From the NCBI RefSeq assembly GCF_000420625.1, contig NZ_ATVH01000014.1, positions 372,001 to 436,000 on the forward strand: a DNA stretch of 64,000 nucleotides, written 5' to 3'. This document shows, piece by piece, positions 1 through 7,714 of this stretch. This DNA is from Fodinicurvata sediminis DSM 21159 (GTDB lineage Bacteria; Pseudomonadota; Alphaproteobacteria; Kiloniellales; DSM-21159). The notes below the pieces were generated by a model, which saw only the letters and a list, made by a program, of their open reading frames with translations, was not told where the DNA came from and ran no database searches. The position numbers were made by a program, and so were the translations under genes. Position 1 is the stretch's first letter. Each line of letters starts with the position of its first letter.

Positions 1-1
1 G

Positions 2-883
2 CAGTGGAAGCCCGACTGGGGCATGCGCTGGTATGCGCTGGGCGTCGACTACGAGATGTCGGGCAAGGATCTGATCGAGTCCGTGAAGCTGGCCAGCCGC
101 ATCTGCAAGATCCTGGGCCATCGCCCGCCCGAGGGTTTCAGCTACGAGCTGTTCCTGGACGAGAACGCCCAGAAGATCTCCAAATCCAAGGGCAACGGAC
201 TGACCATCGACGAGTGGCTGACCTATGCCCCGCAGGAAAGCCTGGCACTCTATATGTTCCAGAAGCCACGCACGGCCAAGCGGCTCTATTTCGACATCAT
301 TCCCAAGGCGGTGGACGAATATCTCTCGCACCTATCCAAGTTCGAGACGGAGGAGCCTGAGCGCCAGCTGGAGAATCCCGTCTGGCACATCCACAACGGC
401 CAGCCGCCGCGCGAGCGCGCGCATCTGAGCTTCAGCCTGCTGCTGAACCTTGTGGGCACCTGCAACAGCGACGATCCGACGGTGATCTGGGGCTTCATCT
501 CGCGCTATGCGCCGAAGGCCACGTCCGAAAACGACCCGCTGCTCGACCGGCTGGTGCGCTATGCCATCGCCTATTACCGCGACTTCGTACAGCCCACCAA
601 GCAGTACCGCGCACCGGATGCCGAGGAGCGCAAGGCGCTGGAGGATCTGCTGCAGCGCCTGGAGCAGCTGCCCGCCGACGCCGAAGGCGAGACCATCCAG
701 AACGAGGTCTATGCCGTCGGCAAGGAACATGCTTTCGAGCCGCTGCGCGCCTGGTTCAAGGCCTGCTACGAGATCCTGCTGGGCCAGCAGCAGGGGCCAC
801 GTCTCGGCTCGTTCTTCGCGCTCTATGGACTGGAGAACAGCCGCCAGCTGATCCGCGACGCACTGGCACAGGACTCCGTCTAG
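2..883 (+). CDS. lysK: Lysyl-tRNA synthetase, class I (C-terminal part, cut by window edge)
   Basis: The reading frame is open at the left edge and ends in TAG, giving the last 293 residues. The enzyme charges tRNA-Lys with lysine in the cytosol. The class I signature is visible as KISKSKGNG (about nt 173-199), followed by the helical anticodon-binding region, and the text around EMSGKDLIES matches the archaeal-type class I LysRS rather than the class II LysS of E. coli. Class I LysRS is known from many alphaproteobacteria. The start and the HIGH-type motif lie outside the window. Family assignment is firm; completeness cannot be judged. Confidence 0.93.
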   Translation, partial: QWKPDWGMRWYALGVDYEMSGKDLIESVKLASRICKILGHRPPEGFSYELFLDENAQKISKSKGNGLTIDEWLTYAPQESLALYMFQKPRTAKRLYFDIIPKAVDEYLSHLSKFETEEPERQLENPVWHIHNGQPPRERAHLSFSLLLNLVGTCNSDDPTVIWGFISRYAPKATSENDPLLDRLVRYAIAYYRDFVQPTKQYRAPDAEERKALEDLLQRLEQLPADAEGETIQNEVYAVGKEHAFEPLRAWFKACYEILLGQQQGPRLGSFFALYGLENSRQLIRDALAQDSV

Positions 884-934
884 GCGCCGGAGTCACGATC
901 CGCGTCCGCCGCAACCAACCGGAAGGACAAGACC

Positions 935-1576
935 ATGCAGGAAGCGCTCTACTGGCTTGATCTTCTGGGTGTGGCGGTCTTCGCCGCCTCGGGCGCACTG
1001 ACGGCCTCGCGCAAACAGATGGATATCTTCGGCTTTGCCCTAGTGGCCACGGTCACCGGCATCGGCGGCGGCACGCTGCGGGACCTTCTGCTGGGCATCC
1101 AGCCGGTCTTCTGGATCAACGATCCGGCCTATCCGCTGACCTGTGTGGCCATCGCCGTGATCGTGTATTTCACCGCCCACCTGGTGGAATCGCGCTTTCG
1201 CACGCTACTCTGGGCCGACGCCCTGGGCGTGGCCATGTTCTGCATCACCGGCGCGGCTATCGCCCTAGCCGCCGGAGCACCGCCGGTCTCGGCCGTCATC
1301 CTGGGCACCGTCACCGCTACCTTCGGGGGCCTGACCCGCGACGTACTCTGCAATGAGATTCCACTGATCCTGCGGCGCGAAATCTATGCCACCGCGGCCG
1401 CCGCCGGCGCCACGGTCTTCGTGGTCCTCGACCTGCTGGGCTCACCCGGCTGGCTGGACATCGCGCTGGCCTTCACCACCGCACTCGCCCTGCGCGGTGC
1501 GGCGCTCAGCTTCGGCCTCTACTTCCCCGTCTACAAGACCCGCCCGGGCCGCGACTACAGCGACGACGGTTCGTGA
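935..1576 (+). CDS. TRIC-type / UPF0126 (YadS-like) membrane channel protein
   Basis: A 213-residue polytopic membrane protein made of two related three-helix halves plus a last helix, the arrangement of the UPF0126/TRIC family (bacterial trimeric intracellular cation channels). Glycine-rich repeats GIGGGTLRDLLLG in the first half and TATFGGLTRDVLCNEIP in the second are the family hallmark. It probably lets K+ or other monovalent cations through the inner membrane; the physiological substrate is not established for most members. The start is supported by GGAAGGA 7 bases upstream of the ATG. It follows lysK by 51 bases and may be cotranscribed. Confidence 0.88.
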   Translation: MQEALYWLDLLGVAVFAASGALTASRKQMDIFGFALVATVTGIGGGTLRDLLLGIQPVFWINDPAYPLTCVAIAVIVYFTAHLVESRFRTLLWADALGVAMFCITGAAIALAAGAPPVSAVILGTVTATFGGLTRDVLCNEIPLILRREIYATAAAAGATVFVVLDLLGSPGWLDIALAFTTALALRGAALSFGLYFPVYKTRPGRDYSDDGS

Positions 1577-1579
1577 GGA

Positions 1580-1894
1580 TCAGGGCGCCGCATCCTCGTT
1601 CTCGTCGACAGGCTTGACGGACAGCTTCAGGCCGAGAGCCTGCAGCGTACCCAGCAATGTGCTGAGCTTGGGGTCCCCGGTCTCGCTGAAGGCCTTGTAG
1701 AGCCCCTCGCGGGTCACGCCCGCCTGTCGGGCGACCTCGGACATGCCGCGCGCCCGGGCGACAGTGCCAAGAGCAAGGGCAATGTCTTGCAGATCCCCCT
1801 CTTCGAAGGCCACTTCCAGATAGGCAGCCACATCCTCTTTATCCTTGAGGTAATCCGCAGCATCGAAGGGAGTCGTCTTGAGTGTCATGGTCAT
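1580..1894 (-). CDS. Antitoxin of a HigBA-like type II toxin-antitoxin pair (COG3636 family)
   Basis: A 104-residue protein with a helix-turn-helix at about residues 48-90 (MSEVARQAGVTREGLYKAFS), typical of the COG3636 'addiction module antidote' group. The N-terminal part has the usual DAADYLKDKEDVAAYLE segment. It should bind and neutralise the toxin encoded just upstream and bind the operator repeats in front of the operon. Its ATG overlaps the toxin stop codon (ATGA, 1891-1894), so translation is probably coupled. The toxin-first order is that of higBA, not relBE. Confidence 0.85.
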   Translation of the reverse strand: MTMTLKTTPFDAADYLKDKEDVAAYLEVAFEEGDLQDIALALGTVARARGMSEVARQAGVTREGLYKAFSETGDPKLSTLLGTLQALGLKLSVKPVDENEDAAP

Positions 1895-2196
1895 AGCCTC
1901 CGCGCAATGTCCTTCGCCTTCTCGATATCCCTTCTTTGCGAGGACTTGTCCCCACCGTTCAACAGGAAGATGACGGTTTCGCCACGCTGGACAAAATAGA
2001 GGCGATAGCCTGGGCCATAGGGAATGCGCAATTCACCAATACCCTCGAAGAAATTGGCATCCCCCAAAAGGCCACGCTGGACCCGCTCCAAGCGTGTCAA
2101 AACTCGGACCTTGGCGTGTTTATCCTTCAGCCCGGCAAGCCACTTGCGGAAGAATTCCGTCTGATGGACCTCGAAGGTCTGTGAACTATGATTCAC
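1891..2196 (-). CDS. RelE/HigB-like toxin (COG3657, Gp49-like)
   Basis: A 101-residue small basic protein of the RelE/ParE superfamily, in the 'addiction module killer' (COG3657/DUF891-like) group. The core FFEGIGELRIPYGPGYRLYF and the ending SQRRDIEKAKDIARRL are characteristic. Relatives are ribosome-dependent mRNA interferases, and that activity is inferred here. No ATG fits; the only plausible start is GTG at 2196, which lies inside the promoter-proximal operator palindrome, with a weak AGG upstream. The antitoxin follows with a 4-base overlap. Confidence 0.83.
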   Translation of the reverse strand: MNHSSQTFEVHQTEFFRKWLAGLKDKHAKVRVLTRLERVQRGLLGDANFFEGIGELRIPYGPGYRLYFVQRGETVIFLLNGGDKSSQRRDIEKAKDIARRL

Positions 2197-2237
2197 AGAA
2201 AGCCTGCCGTCAAACAGATTGTGAACTCTGGTTTACA
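2180..2237. promoter_or_regulatory. Two copies of a TA operator, TGTGAA-N6-TTCACA
   Basis: The first copy (2180-2197) is a perfect inverted repeat TGTGAA-N6-TTCACA and covers the toxin start codon. The second (2220-2237) is TGTGAA-N6-TTTACA with one mismatch. Their centres are 40 bases apart, about four helical turns, as expected for cooperative binding of a toxin-antitoxin complex. Binding by this antitoxin is inferred from position and symmetry. Confidence 0.6.
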
Positions 2238-2365
2238 GACATCTGAAATGAAGAACCCACCATTGCCCTAAGGAAGCAGCCATTCAGGACGAGGTTTACA
2301 ATCAAACAAGATTGCATTCAATTTTACATTTCCCCTTATAGATGTTTCCTGCAAACAGCTTTGTA

Positions 2366-2394
2366 TTCAAATCGACGGAAACAGTTTTTATACC
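2366..2394 (+). promoter_or_regulatory. Candidate promoter for the GFA-family gene
   Basis: TTCAAA (2366-2371), a 17-base spacer and TATACC (2389-2394) resemble a sigma-70 promoter. They lie in an AT-rich stretch unusual for this GC-rich DNA, 37 bases before the next start codon. The rest of the 2238-2431 interval holds nothing else I can assign. Confidence 0.4.
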
Positions 2395-2431
2395 CCCGAC
2401 TCCCTAAACAGCCCGCACGGAGGAACCACAC

Positions 2432-2827
2432 ATGACGAACGAGATTACCGGAGGGTGCCTGTGCGGCAGTCTGCGCTACCGCGCGACGGGCACGCCATTG
2501 AACGCGAGGATCTGTCATTGCCGTCAGTGCCAGAAAGCCGTCGGTGCGGCCTTCAACGCGCGGATCCTGTACCCGGCCGACCAGGTTTATCTGGACGGAC
2601 CGCACAAAACCCACCACTCCTCTGCCGACCTGCTGCGCGGCTACTGTCCGGAGTGCGGAACCTCCGTGTTCTCGCATCGGATTTCGTCGGACTGGATCGG
2701 CATTACCGTGGGCTCGCTGGACACCCCCGAGGTCTTCAAGCCGGAAGCGCATACCTGGATCAGCGAAAAGCAGCCGTGGCTGACGATTGCCGATGGCCTT
2801 CCGCAGTATCAACGCATGCCGAGTTGA
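2432..2827 (+). CDS. GFA / CENP-V domain protein
   Basis: A 131-residue zinc protein of the glutathione-dependent formaldehyde-activating (GFA) fold. The zinc ligands are laid out in the usual order: CLCG near residue 10, CHCRQCQK near residue 28 and CPECGTSVF near residue 72. Family members are often annotated as carbon-sulfur lyases or S-hydroxymethylglutathione synthases, but the true substrate is unknown for most and cannot be read from the sequence. GGAGG precedes the ATG by 9 bases. It stands alone, with an inverted repeat just downstream. Confidence 0.87.
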   Translation: MTNEITGGCLCGSLRYRATGTPLNARICHCRQCQKAVGAAFNARILYPADQVYLDGPHKTHHSSADLLRGYCPECGTSVFSHRISSDWIGITVGSLDTPEVFKPEAHTWISEKQPWLTIADGLPQYQRMPS

Positions 2828-2845
2828 CCTTCTCGGGATTGTGAG

Positions 2846-2869
2846 ATCTGTGGCTATCCGGCCACAGAT
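2846..2869. terminator. Perfect hairpin after the GFA gene
   Basis: ATCTGTGGC, a six-base loop and GCCACAGAT form a 9-bp perfect stem 18 bases after the stop codon. There is no T run, so it may stabilise the 3' end or act with Rho rather than terminate by itself. Confidence 0.4.
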
Positions 2870-3079
2870 TCAAGAATTCCATCCGGGGTGGATTCTGGCC
2901 TGACTTTCGGCTTTGCGAAAGCTGTATTCCGGCGCTTTATTCCCCATCTGAAGATACGATGTCTTAACGATTTTTCCCTTAGTTTTCGCTCAGCCGCCAT
3001 GCTTGGCGGCCGAACACCGTTTCAACGCGGCGCAGCATCCGTGCGAGGCCGAGTACAAGGCATGGATGGAGAACGAACC

Positions 3080-3271
3080 ATGGACAACACACCACAGGTC
3101 CAGCCCCAGGACCCGCCAGTCATCGACAAGACCCTCAACCTGGAGTCCGGTCAGGAAGCAGTTACCGATGTCACCCGAATCAACACCCCGGGTGAACTGG
3201 CGGCGCTGGGTGTCCTCTTCATGGCTGTCTCCTTTATCGCGCTCGGAGCTTTCGCCTCCCTGATATTCTGA
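3080..3271 (+). CDS. Small membrane protein of unknown function
   Basis: A 63-residue protein with a polar, acidic N-terminal half and one hydrophobic segment at about residues 41-63 (AALGVLFMAVSFIALGAFAS), so it is probably a single-pass inner-membrane protein with its C terminus in or just beyond the membrane. I do not recognise the family. The ATG at 3080 is preferred because GGAGAA stands 6 bases upstream; an in-frame ATG at 3062 would add six residues. The 2870-3079 stretch upstream shows no other gene. Codon use looks like that of its neighbours. Confidence 0.5.
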   Translation: MDNTPQVQPQDPPVIDKTLNLESGQEAVTDVTRINTPGELAALGVLFMAVSFIALGAFASLIF

Positions 3272-3471
3272 GATCGGCCCGGCCCTGAGGGATGCGGCAG
3301 GGCGACGACTCGGCTGGCTGTTTTTTCGTTCTGGCGAACCGGAAAACCATAATCTTCGGCCCTCGTCGCCCTCCCTTCACGCTGCTTCGCGAATGAAGCT
3401 TTGCTTTCTTGCCTGTGCAAGGACCTGAAAAACTGCACGTAAAGCCTTATGGTCCCCGGTCGGGTCAGTGG

Positions 3472-4713
3472 CTATACCATTTCCCTGTGTGGTCTGGTTG
3501 AGTCAGGGCGACCTTCTTCAAGCACAGTGTCCAGCCAGGAAAAAACCCGTTCGTCGAATAGTTCGCGACCCATGCCTTCGCAATGGCCGCCGGCGCCTTC
3601 GACCTTTGTGAAACGCTGGAAGGTCACCTCCGCCGCCGTCATGGCATTGACCAGCAATTGCCCTTGCCCGGTCGAGATGGTGTCCTGCTCGTTGTCGCAG
3701 ATCAGGCTGGGGCAGGTGATTCGCGGGGCGGCCTCCCGGTTGTGAAAGGCAACCAGATGACGGCAGTAGTCCTGAACCGTCTTCACGCCGTGAGCCGCCA
3801 TGCGCGGCCGGAACAGAAAGGCACCTTCCCCGCCCTGGGCAAGGCTTTCGAAGATATCGTGTGCCTCCTGGCTGTCTTCGTCCAGGCGTTCGATCATCTT
3901 GGGTGGCAGGCGTGCAAACATGGCCGAACCGATGTCGTACTGTCCTGGATCGGCCACCAGGGCAGCCAAGCGGCTTTCCCCGGCGGCGGCGCGCGGCACC
4001 AGATAGCCACCGAAGCTCACACCCACGGACACCAGGCCTGCGGGGTCCAGACGAGGGTCCTGCAGGGCCTGGTCGATCACGGCCTTAAGGACCGTTTCGA
4101 AATCGGGGCGCATGAAGGCGCGGGTTTCGGGGTCATAGAGAGTCTTGCCCTGCCCCGGGCCATCCACGGCCAGTACGGCATAGCCACGCGCCAGGGCCGG
4201 CAGCCCCACCATGACCAGCATCTCCTCGAGGCAGGAATCATAGCCCGAGGGCAGCAGCAGGGTTCGGCAGGGACTCCCGTCATTTACCGGAAGCGCCAGA
4301 TAGGCGTGAAGTGTTCCAACTTCGAAAGGAAGCTGCATGGCCTGGCCGGACCAAGGGCTTAGATCCATGTAGTTCTGGAAACAGTCCGCCACCCTGGGCC
4401 AGGACTCCTGCAGTTCGGCACAGTCCAGATCGGTGCGGTAATAGAAGCTGGATTGCCGCCAGGCCTCGCCAGCGCGCAGGAACAGCAGGCGGGCCGTTTC
4501 CTGCTGTCCGGACGCCCGCGCACTCAGGGCGCGGGTCTCCAGACTTTTGGCCAGCCTGCGCCAGGCACGGTGCCAGCTGTCGACAGAGGCGTCGCGGATG
4601 CCCTCGGCTGTTGCCATCACTTCACCGATCGACGCAGCACCCAGATAAGTCTTGCCCAGGCTGCGCTTCAGCTGGGCATTGAAATCCCGTGTCGCAAACG
4701 GCGCAAAGTTCAT
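3472..4713 (-). CDS. Alpha/beta hydrolase (prolyl-oligopeptidase-like serine hydrolase)
   Basis: A 413-residue cytosolic protein. The N-terminal helical part (about residues 1-150) acts as a cap, and an alpha/beta hydrolase domain follows. The nucleophile elbow GVSFGG, an acid in CDNEQDTIS and a histidine in GAGGHCEGMG form a plausible catalytic triad. The layout resembles the FrsA / 2,6-dihydropseudooxynicotine hydrolase group, some of which break C-C bonds, but the substrate is not predictable. The start at 4713 is chosen because family similarity begins there; an upstream ATG at 4761 would add 16 residues. It lies 127 bases downstream of the tmpB-like gene on the same strand and may belong to that operon. 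Confidence 0.8.
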   Translation of the reverse strand: MNFAPFATRDFNAQLKRSLGKTYLGAASIGEVMATAEGIRDASVDSWHRAWRRLAKSLETRALSARASGQQETARLLFLRAGEAWRQSSFYYRTDLDCAELQESWPRVADCFQNYMDLSPWSGQAMQLPFEVGTLHAYLALPVNDGSPCRTLLLPSGYDSCLEEMLVMVGLPALARGYAVLAVDGPGQGKTLYDPETRAFMRPDFETVLKAVIDQALQDPRLDPAGLVSVGVSFGGYLVPRAAAGESRLAALVADPGQYDIGSAMFARLPPKMIERLDEDSQEAHDIFESLAQGGEGAFLFRPRMAAHGVKTVQDYCRHLVAFHNREAAPRITCPSLICDNEQDTISTGQGQLLVNAMTAAEVTFQRFTKVEGAGGHCEGMGRELFDERVFSWLDTVLEEGRPDSTRPHREMV

Positions 4714-4840
4714 CCTGAACGCATCCCTTCCTGGACTCGATACGGGCGAAGCGGAAATCACTCCGTCGGTCGCTGGGACAGCAACAGATGGATCATGAAC
4801 TTCCGCAAGATTCTTTCAAGCCACTTATATGACAGTCGCG

Positions 4841-5419
4841 TCAGCTATTTTGTTCCTTCAGAATCGCCGGATCGAAGGGCGGCCGCGCAAAGATCTCGCG
4901 CAGCACGGGCGCAAAGTGGGAGAGCGGCTTCGTGGGATAGTGCGGGTCGAAGGATTCCTGGTCCCAGTCACGGCAGAATCGCTGGCAGCTTTCGAAATAG
5001 GGATGGTCTGCAAAAGCCAGATGCCGATCCGTGGGCAGGCCCAGCCGATCGGCGTAGAACTGCATCTGGAACAAGCCGTGCATCTCCAGCACCCAGGTCA
5101 CCTCCTGGCGCACATAGGGCCGCAGGATGGCGGCGGCAAACTGCGAGTGATTGTGCGGAGCCAAGTCGTCGCCCAGGTCGTGAACCAGGGCAGCCACGAC
5201 CATCTCGCTGTCGGCCCCATCGGCCTCTGCCCGTGTCGCCGTTTGAAGCGAGTGTTCCAGGCGCGTGACCTGGTAACCTTCCAGCGAATGTTCCAGCCCG
5301 GCCAGCGCCGCCAGGATGCGGTCGGCCACCCCGGCTGCGTGATCCTGTTCCAAACGGTCCAGGAAGTGATAATCCGCGCGCGTACCGTCGCTCATACGGG
5401 TAAAGCTGACCTGGTCCAT
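4841..5419 (-). CDS. tmpB: HD-domain mixed-valent di-iron oxygenase, TmpB/PhnZ-like
   Basis: A 192-residue HD-domain protein. The segment YQVTRLEHSLQTATRA carries a Tyr and Glu before the first His ligand, as in PhnZ; then come VHDLGDDLAPHNH and WVLEMHGLF with the remaining His/Asp ligands. PhnZ and TmpB use O2 and a mixed-valent di-iron site to cleave the C-P bond of 1-hydroxyalkylphosphonates. With the TmpA-like neighbour, the expected reaction is (1-hydroxy-2-trimethylaminoethyl)phosphonate to glycine betaine plus phosphate. ATG at 5419 overlaps the upstream stop as TGATG, so translation is coupled; a GTG one codon earlier is also possible. The substrate is inferred. Confidence 0.72.
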   Translation of the reverse strand: MDQVSFTRMSDGTRADYHFLDRLEQDHAAGVADRILAALAGLEHSLEGYQVTRLEHSLQTATRAEADGADSEMVVAALVHDLGDDLAPHNHSQFAAAILRPYVRQEVTWVLEMHGLFQMQFYADRLGLPTDRHLAFADHPYFESCQRFCRDWDQESFDPHYPTKPLSHFAPVLREIFARPPFDPAILKEQNS

Positions 5420-6549
5420 CACGCCACCTCCCGCACACCGGCTTCGGATTCGTCCCGCGTGGACAGCACGCGGTAGAGACTTTCCGGACCGTCCCGGTCG
5501 ATGTAACAGCCCTGGAGATGACGCAGTCCCTCGTTGGGGTCATAGGCGGTGCGCCCATGAAGGACCCGGTTGTTGTCGAACATCATCAACTGCCCCTGCT
5601 CCAACAGGAAACGGAATTCGTTCTCGGGATCGGACAAGAGAATGCCCAGGCGGCGCCGCGCCCGATGAAACGATCGCAGGACAGTCGGATCCAGCAACGG
5701 CGTTTCATCCAGGCGCGGGCTGTAATGGATCCCGGTCGTGCGGCCCAGGTGATCTGTCTCGATCATGGGATGACGGTCGATCAGATGAGCCTGGCCATCG
5801 CTGAAGCGAAATGCCACCTCGATTTCCTTCAACAGCTGGAAGCCTTCGGGATCCTCATCCTGCAATTGCTCGCACACACGGAAGCCATCCACCAGGGTCG
5901 AATGACCGCCCGTGGTCTCGTTCGCCAGGCAATGCAGGATCTGGATACCCGGGACCGGATTGCGATAGGGATTGTCCGTGTGGGGCGCCAGAGGCACAGG
6001 CCGATAGGCCAGGTCATTCGAACCCGGCCGGGAATAGACCTCGAAGTAGCGCCCGAAGTTGGTGTGTCGCACTTGCCCGAAGTGCTCCGCCACGCTCAGG
6101 ATGGATTCCCGGTCCGTCGGCGTGTTTTCCAGGATCACGAACCCACGGGCCAGGAAGGCCTCGACACAGGCCAAGGTTTCCAGGCTGTCGTCTTTTATCT
6201 TCTGCCAGTCAAAGATCTTGCCGGCTGCATCAACAGCGCCCCAGGTCGTCGCCCTGGGCAGGCCGCTGTCCTGGTCGATGGCATCCTGGAGGTTTTCCAG
6301 GGCATAGCTGTCATCAAAGCCGTCGCTGTAGGTCACCTGCAATGCCCCGTCCTGCAAACGGGCAGTTACGACGGCCAGATCCTCGGGCAGCTCGTGGGGA
6401 TTGAACAGGCGCTGGCCCGTGACCGGATCGCAGAGGCTGGCATCCTGGCTGCGCTCACGCAGCCACAGCGCCGGCAACGGAGAGCGCTCGCGCCCCAGGG
6501 TCACGAAAGGCTGGTTGTCCACCACATCAAAGCTCATGGGTGATCTCAT
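5419..6549 (-). CDS. tmpA: Fe(II)/2-oxoglutarate dioxygenase of the gamma-butyrobetaine hydroxylase type, TmpA-like
   Basis: A 376-residue protein with an N-terminal DUF971/GBBH-N domain (about residues 10-95) and a TauD domain. Iron ligands are visible in LAPHTDNPYR (HxD) and NNRVLHGRTAYD (distal His), with an Arg for 2-oxoglutarate nearby. It resembles gamma-butyrobetaine hydroxylase, but a partner HD oxygenase directly downstream points to TmpA, which hydroxylates 2-trimethylaminoethylphosphonate at C1. The start at 6549 has GAGGA about 6 bases upstream and is preferred over the ATG at 6537. A carnitine-type substrate is the main alternative. A LysR gene is divergent. Confidence 0.75.
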   Translation of the reverse strand: MRSPMSFDVVDNQPFVTLGRERSPLPALWLRERSQDASLCDPVTGQRLFNPHELPEDLAVVTARLQDGALQVTYSDGFDDSYALENLQDAIDQDSGLPRATTWGAVDAAGKIFDWQKIKDDSLETLACVEAFLARGFVILENTPTDRESILSVAEHFGQVRHTNFGRYFEVYSRPGSNDLAYRPVPLAPHTDNPYRNPVPGIQILHCLANETTGGHSTLVDGFRVCEQLQDEDPEGFQLLKEIEVAFRFSDGQAHLIDRHPMIETDHLGRTTGIHYSPRLDETPLLDPTVLRSFHRARRRLGILLSDPENEFRFLLEQGQLMMFDNNRVLHGRTAYDPNEGLRHLQGCYIDRDGPESLYRVLSTRDESEAGVREVA

Positions 6550-6670
6550 GAAATTCCTCGTTCCAACTTGTCTTGCAGGACACTTGGCGTGCCTGTCGTG
6601 GAGAGAAGGTGAGCCGCAGGAACCGGGAAAAAAAGCTGGAAAGAGCTGAGGAAATTCATAAGGTGGACTT

Positions 6671-7624
6671 ATGGATTCACTGGCACGCCGCCTTCCGCCC
6701 ATGAATGCGCTCATCGCCTTCGAGGCGGTGGTCCGTTGCGGCACGATCACCGCCGCTGCAAGGGAACTGGGAACCAGCCAACCGGCCGTATCCCAGCGCT
6801 TGCGTAGTCTGGAAACGCACCTGGGTAGCCCCCTGTTCCAGCGCAGTGGGCGCCTACTGAAGCCGACGCCACAGGCGCAACGCTATTGCGAAACGGTTGC
6901 CCAGGCCCTGCACAGCATTGCCGGGGCCAGTGAGGACATGAAGCCGGGACGGCAGGCCAGACCCCCCATTGTCATTTCCGCACCCTTCGGATTTGCACAC
7001 TTGTGGCTTGAGCCCTTGCTTCCATCGATGGAAGTCGCCTTTCCAGAACGAGACTTCATCATTCGTGCCGAGGATGACCCGCGCGTGAATCCGCAGCGTC
7101 GCCCCGACATGGAGGTGCGCTTTGGACGGCACGAGCGCAGCGGTTCCGCATTGCGCTTCCTTTTCCATGAAGCCGCCCAGCCGGTCTGTTCGCCCGCCTT
7201 TGCCACGCGTCACGGCCTGGTTCCGGATGACCTGCTCGCGCCTGAACGCTTGCGCGAATTGCCCCTGCTTCATCTGGACGAACAGGAGTCGCGCTGGTGC
7301 GACTGGCCGCTGTGGTTTCAGGCGCAGGGAATCGAGGATTTCGAAGCCGACGTCCGGCTCTATTACAACAACTACCCCCTGCTGCAGCAGGCCGCCCTGG
7401 AGGGCAAGGGTATCGCGCTGGGCTGGCGTGGACTGGTGGACCCCTTGCTGCAGGAAGGCCGGTTGGTGACCTGTGGCCAGGCCTTCACACGCTCCGGGCG
7501 GGGCTATGGCCTGGTCCTGCACAACCTGTCCAGCCGGCCGGCCCGCCAGGTTGCCGACTGGATCGCCGAGCAGGCAATTCCCTTGGCAGACCGCCTGCCA
7601 CAACAGGGCAGTGAAGGCCTCTGA
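6671..7624 (+). CDS. LysR-family transcriptional regulator
   Basis: A 317-residue LysR-type regulator. The winged helix-turn-helix covers residues 10-70 (TITAAARELGTSQPAVSQRL), followed by the linker helix and a two-lobed effector-binding domain. It is divergent from the tmpA-like gene across 121 bases, the standard arrangement for a LysR protein controlling its neighbour, so it probably senses the phosphonate or betaine. A LysR gene called tmpR accompanies known tmpAB genes; naming this one tmpR would be by position only. AAGGTGG precedes the ATG. The 6550-6670 interval must hold both promoters, but I see no clear T-N11-A box. Confidence 0.88.
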   Translation: MDSLARRLPPMNALIAFEAVVRCGTITAAARELGTSQPAVSQRLRSLETHLGSPLFQRSGRLLKPTPQAQRYCETVAQALHSIAGASEDMKPGRQARPPIVISAPFGFAHLWLEPLLPSMEVAFPERDFIIRAEDDPRVNPQRRPDMEVRFGRHERSGSALRFLFHEAAQPVCSPAFATRHGLVPDDLLAPERLRELPLLHLDEQESRWCDWPLWFQAQGIEDFEADVRLYYNNYPLLQQAALEGKGIALGWRGLVDPLLQEGRLVTCGQAFTRSGRGYGLVLHNLSSRPARQVADWIAEQAIPLADRLPQQGSEGL

Positions 7625-7714
7625 ATGGCTGTCATGCAGCCCCCTTCCTTGCAAGGCTGGCCACAGCATGGGAAAAACCCGGCACTCAGGAACAACAAGG
7701 GAGACATCAGACCC

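Noticed and set aside
1580-2237. Remnant prophage around the toxin-antitoxin pair
   Set aside because: No integrase, phage gene or direct repeats are visible nearby; the pair is isolated among housekeeping genes.
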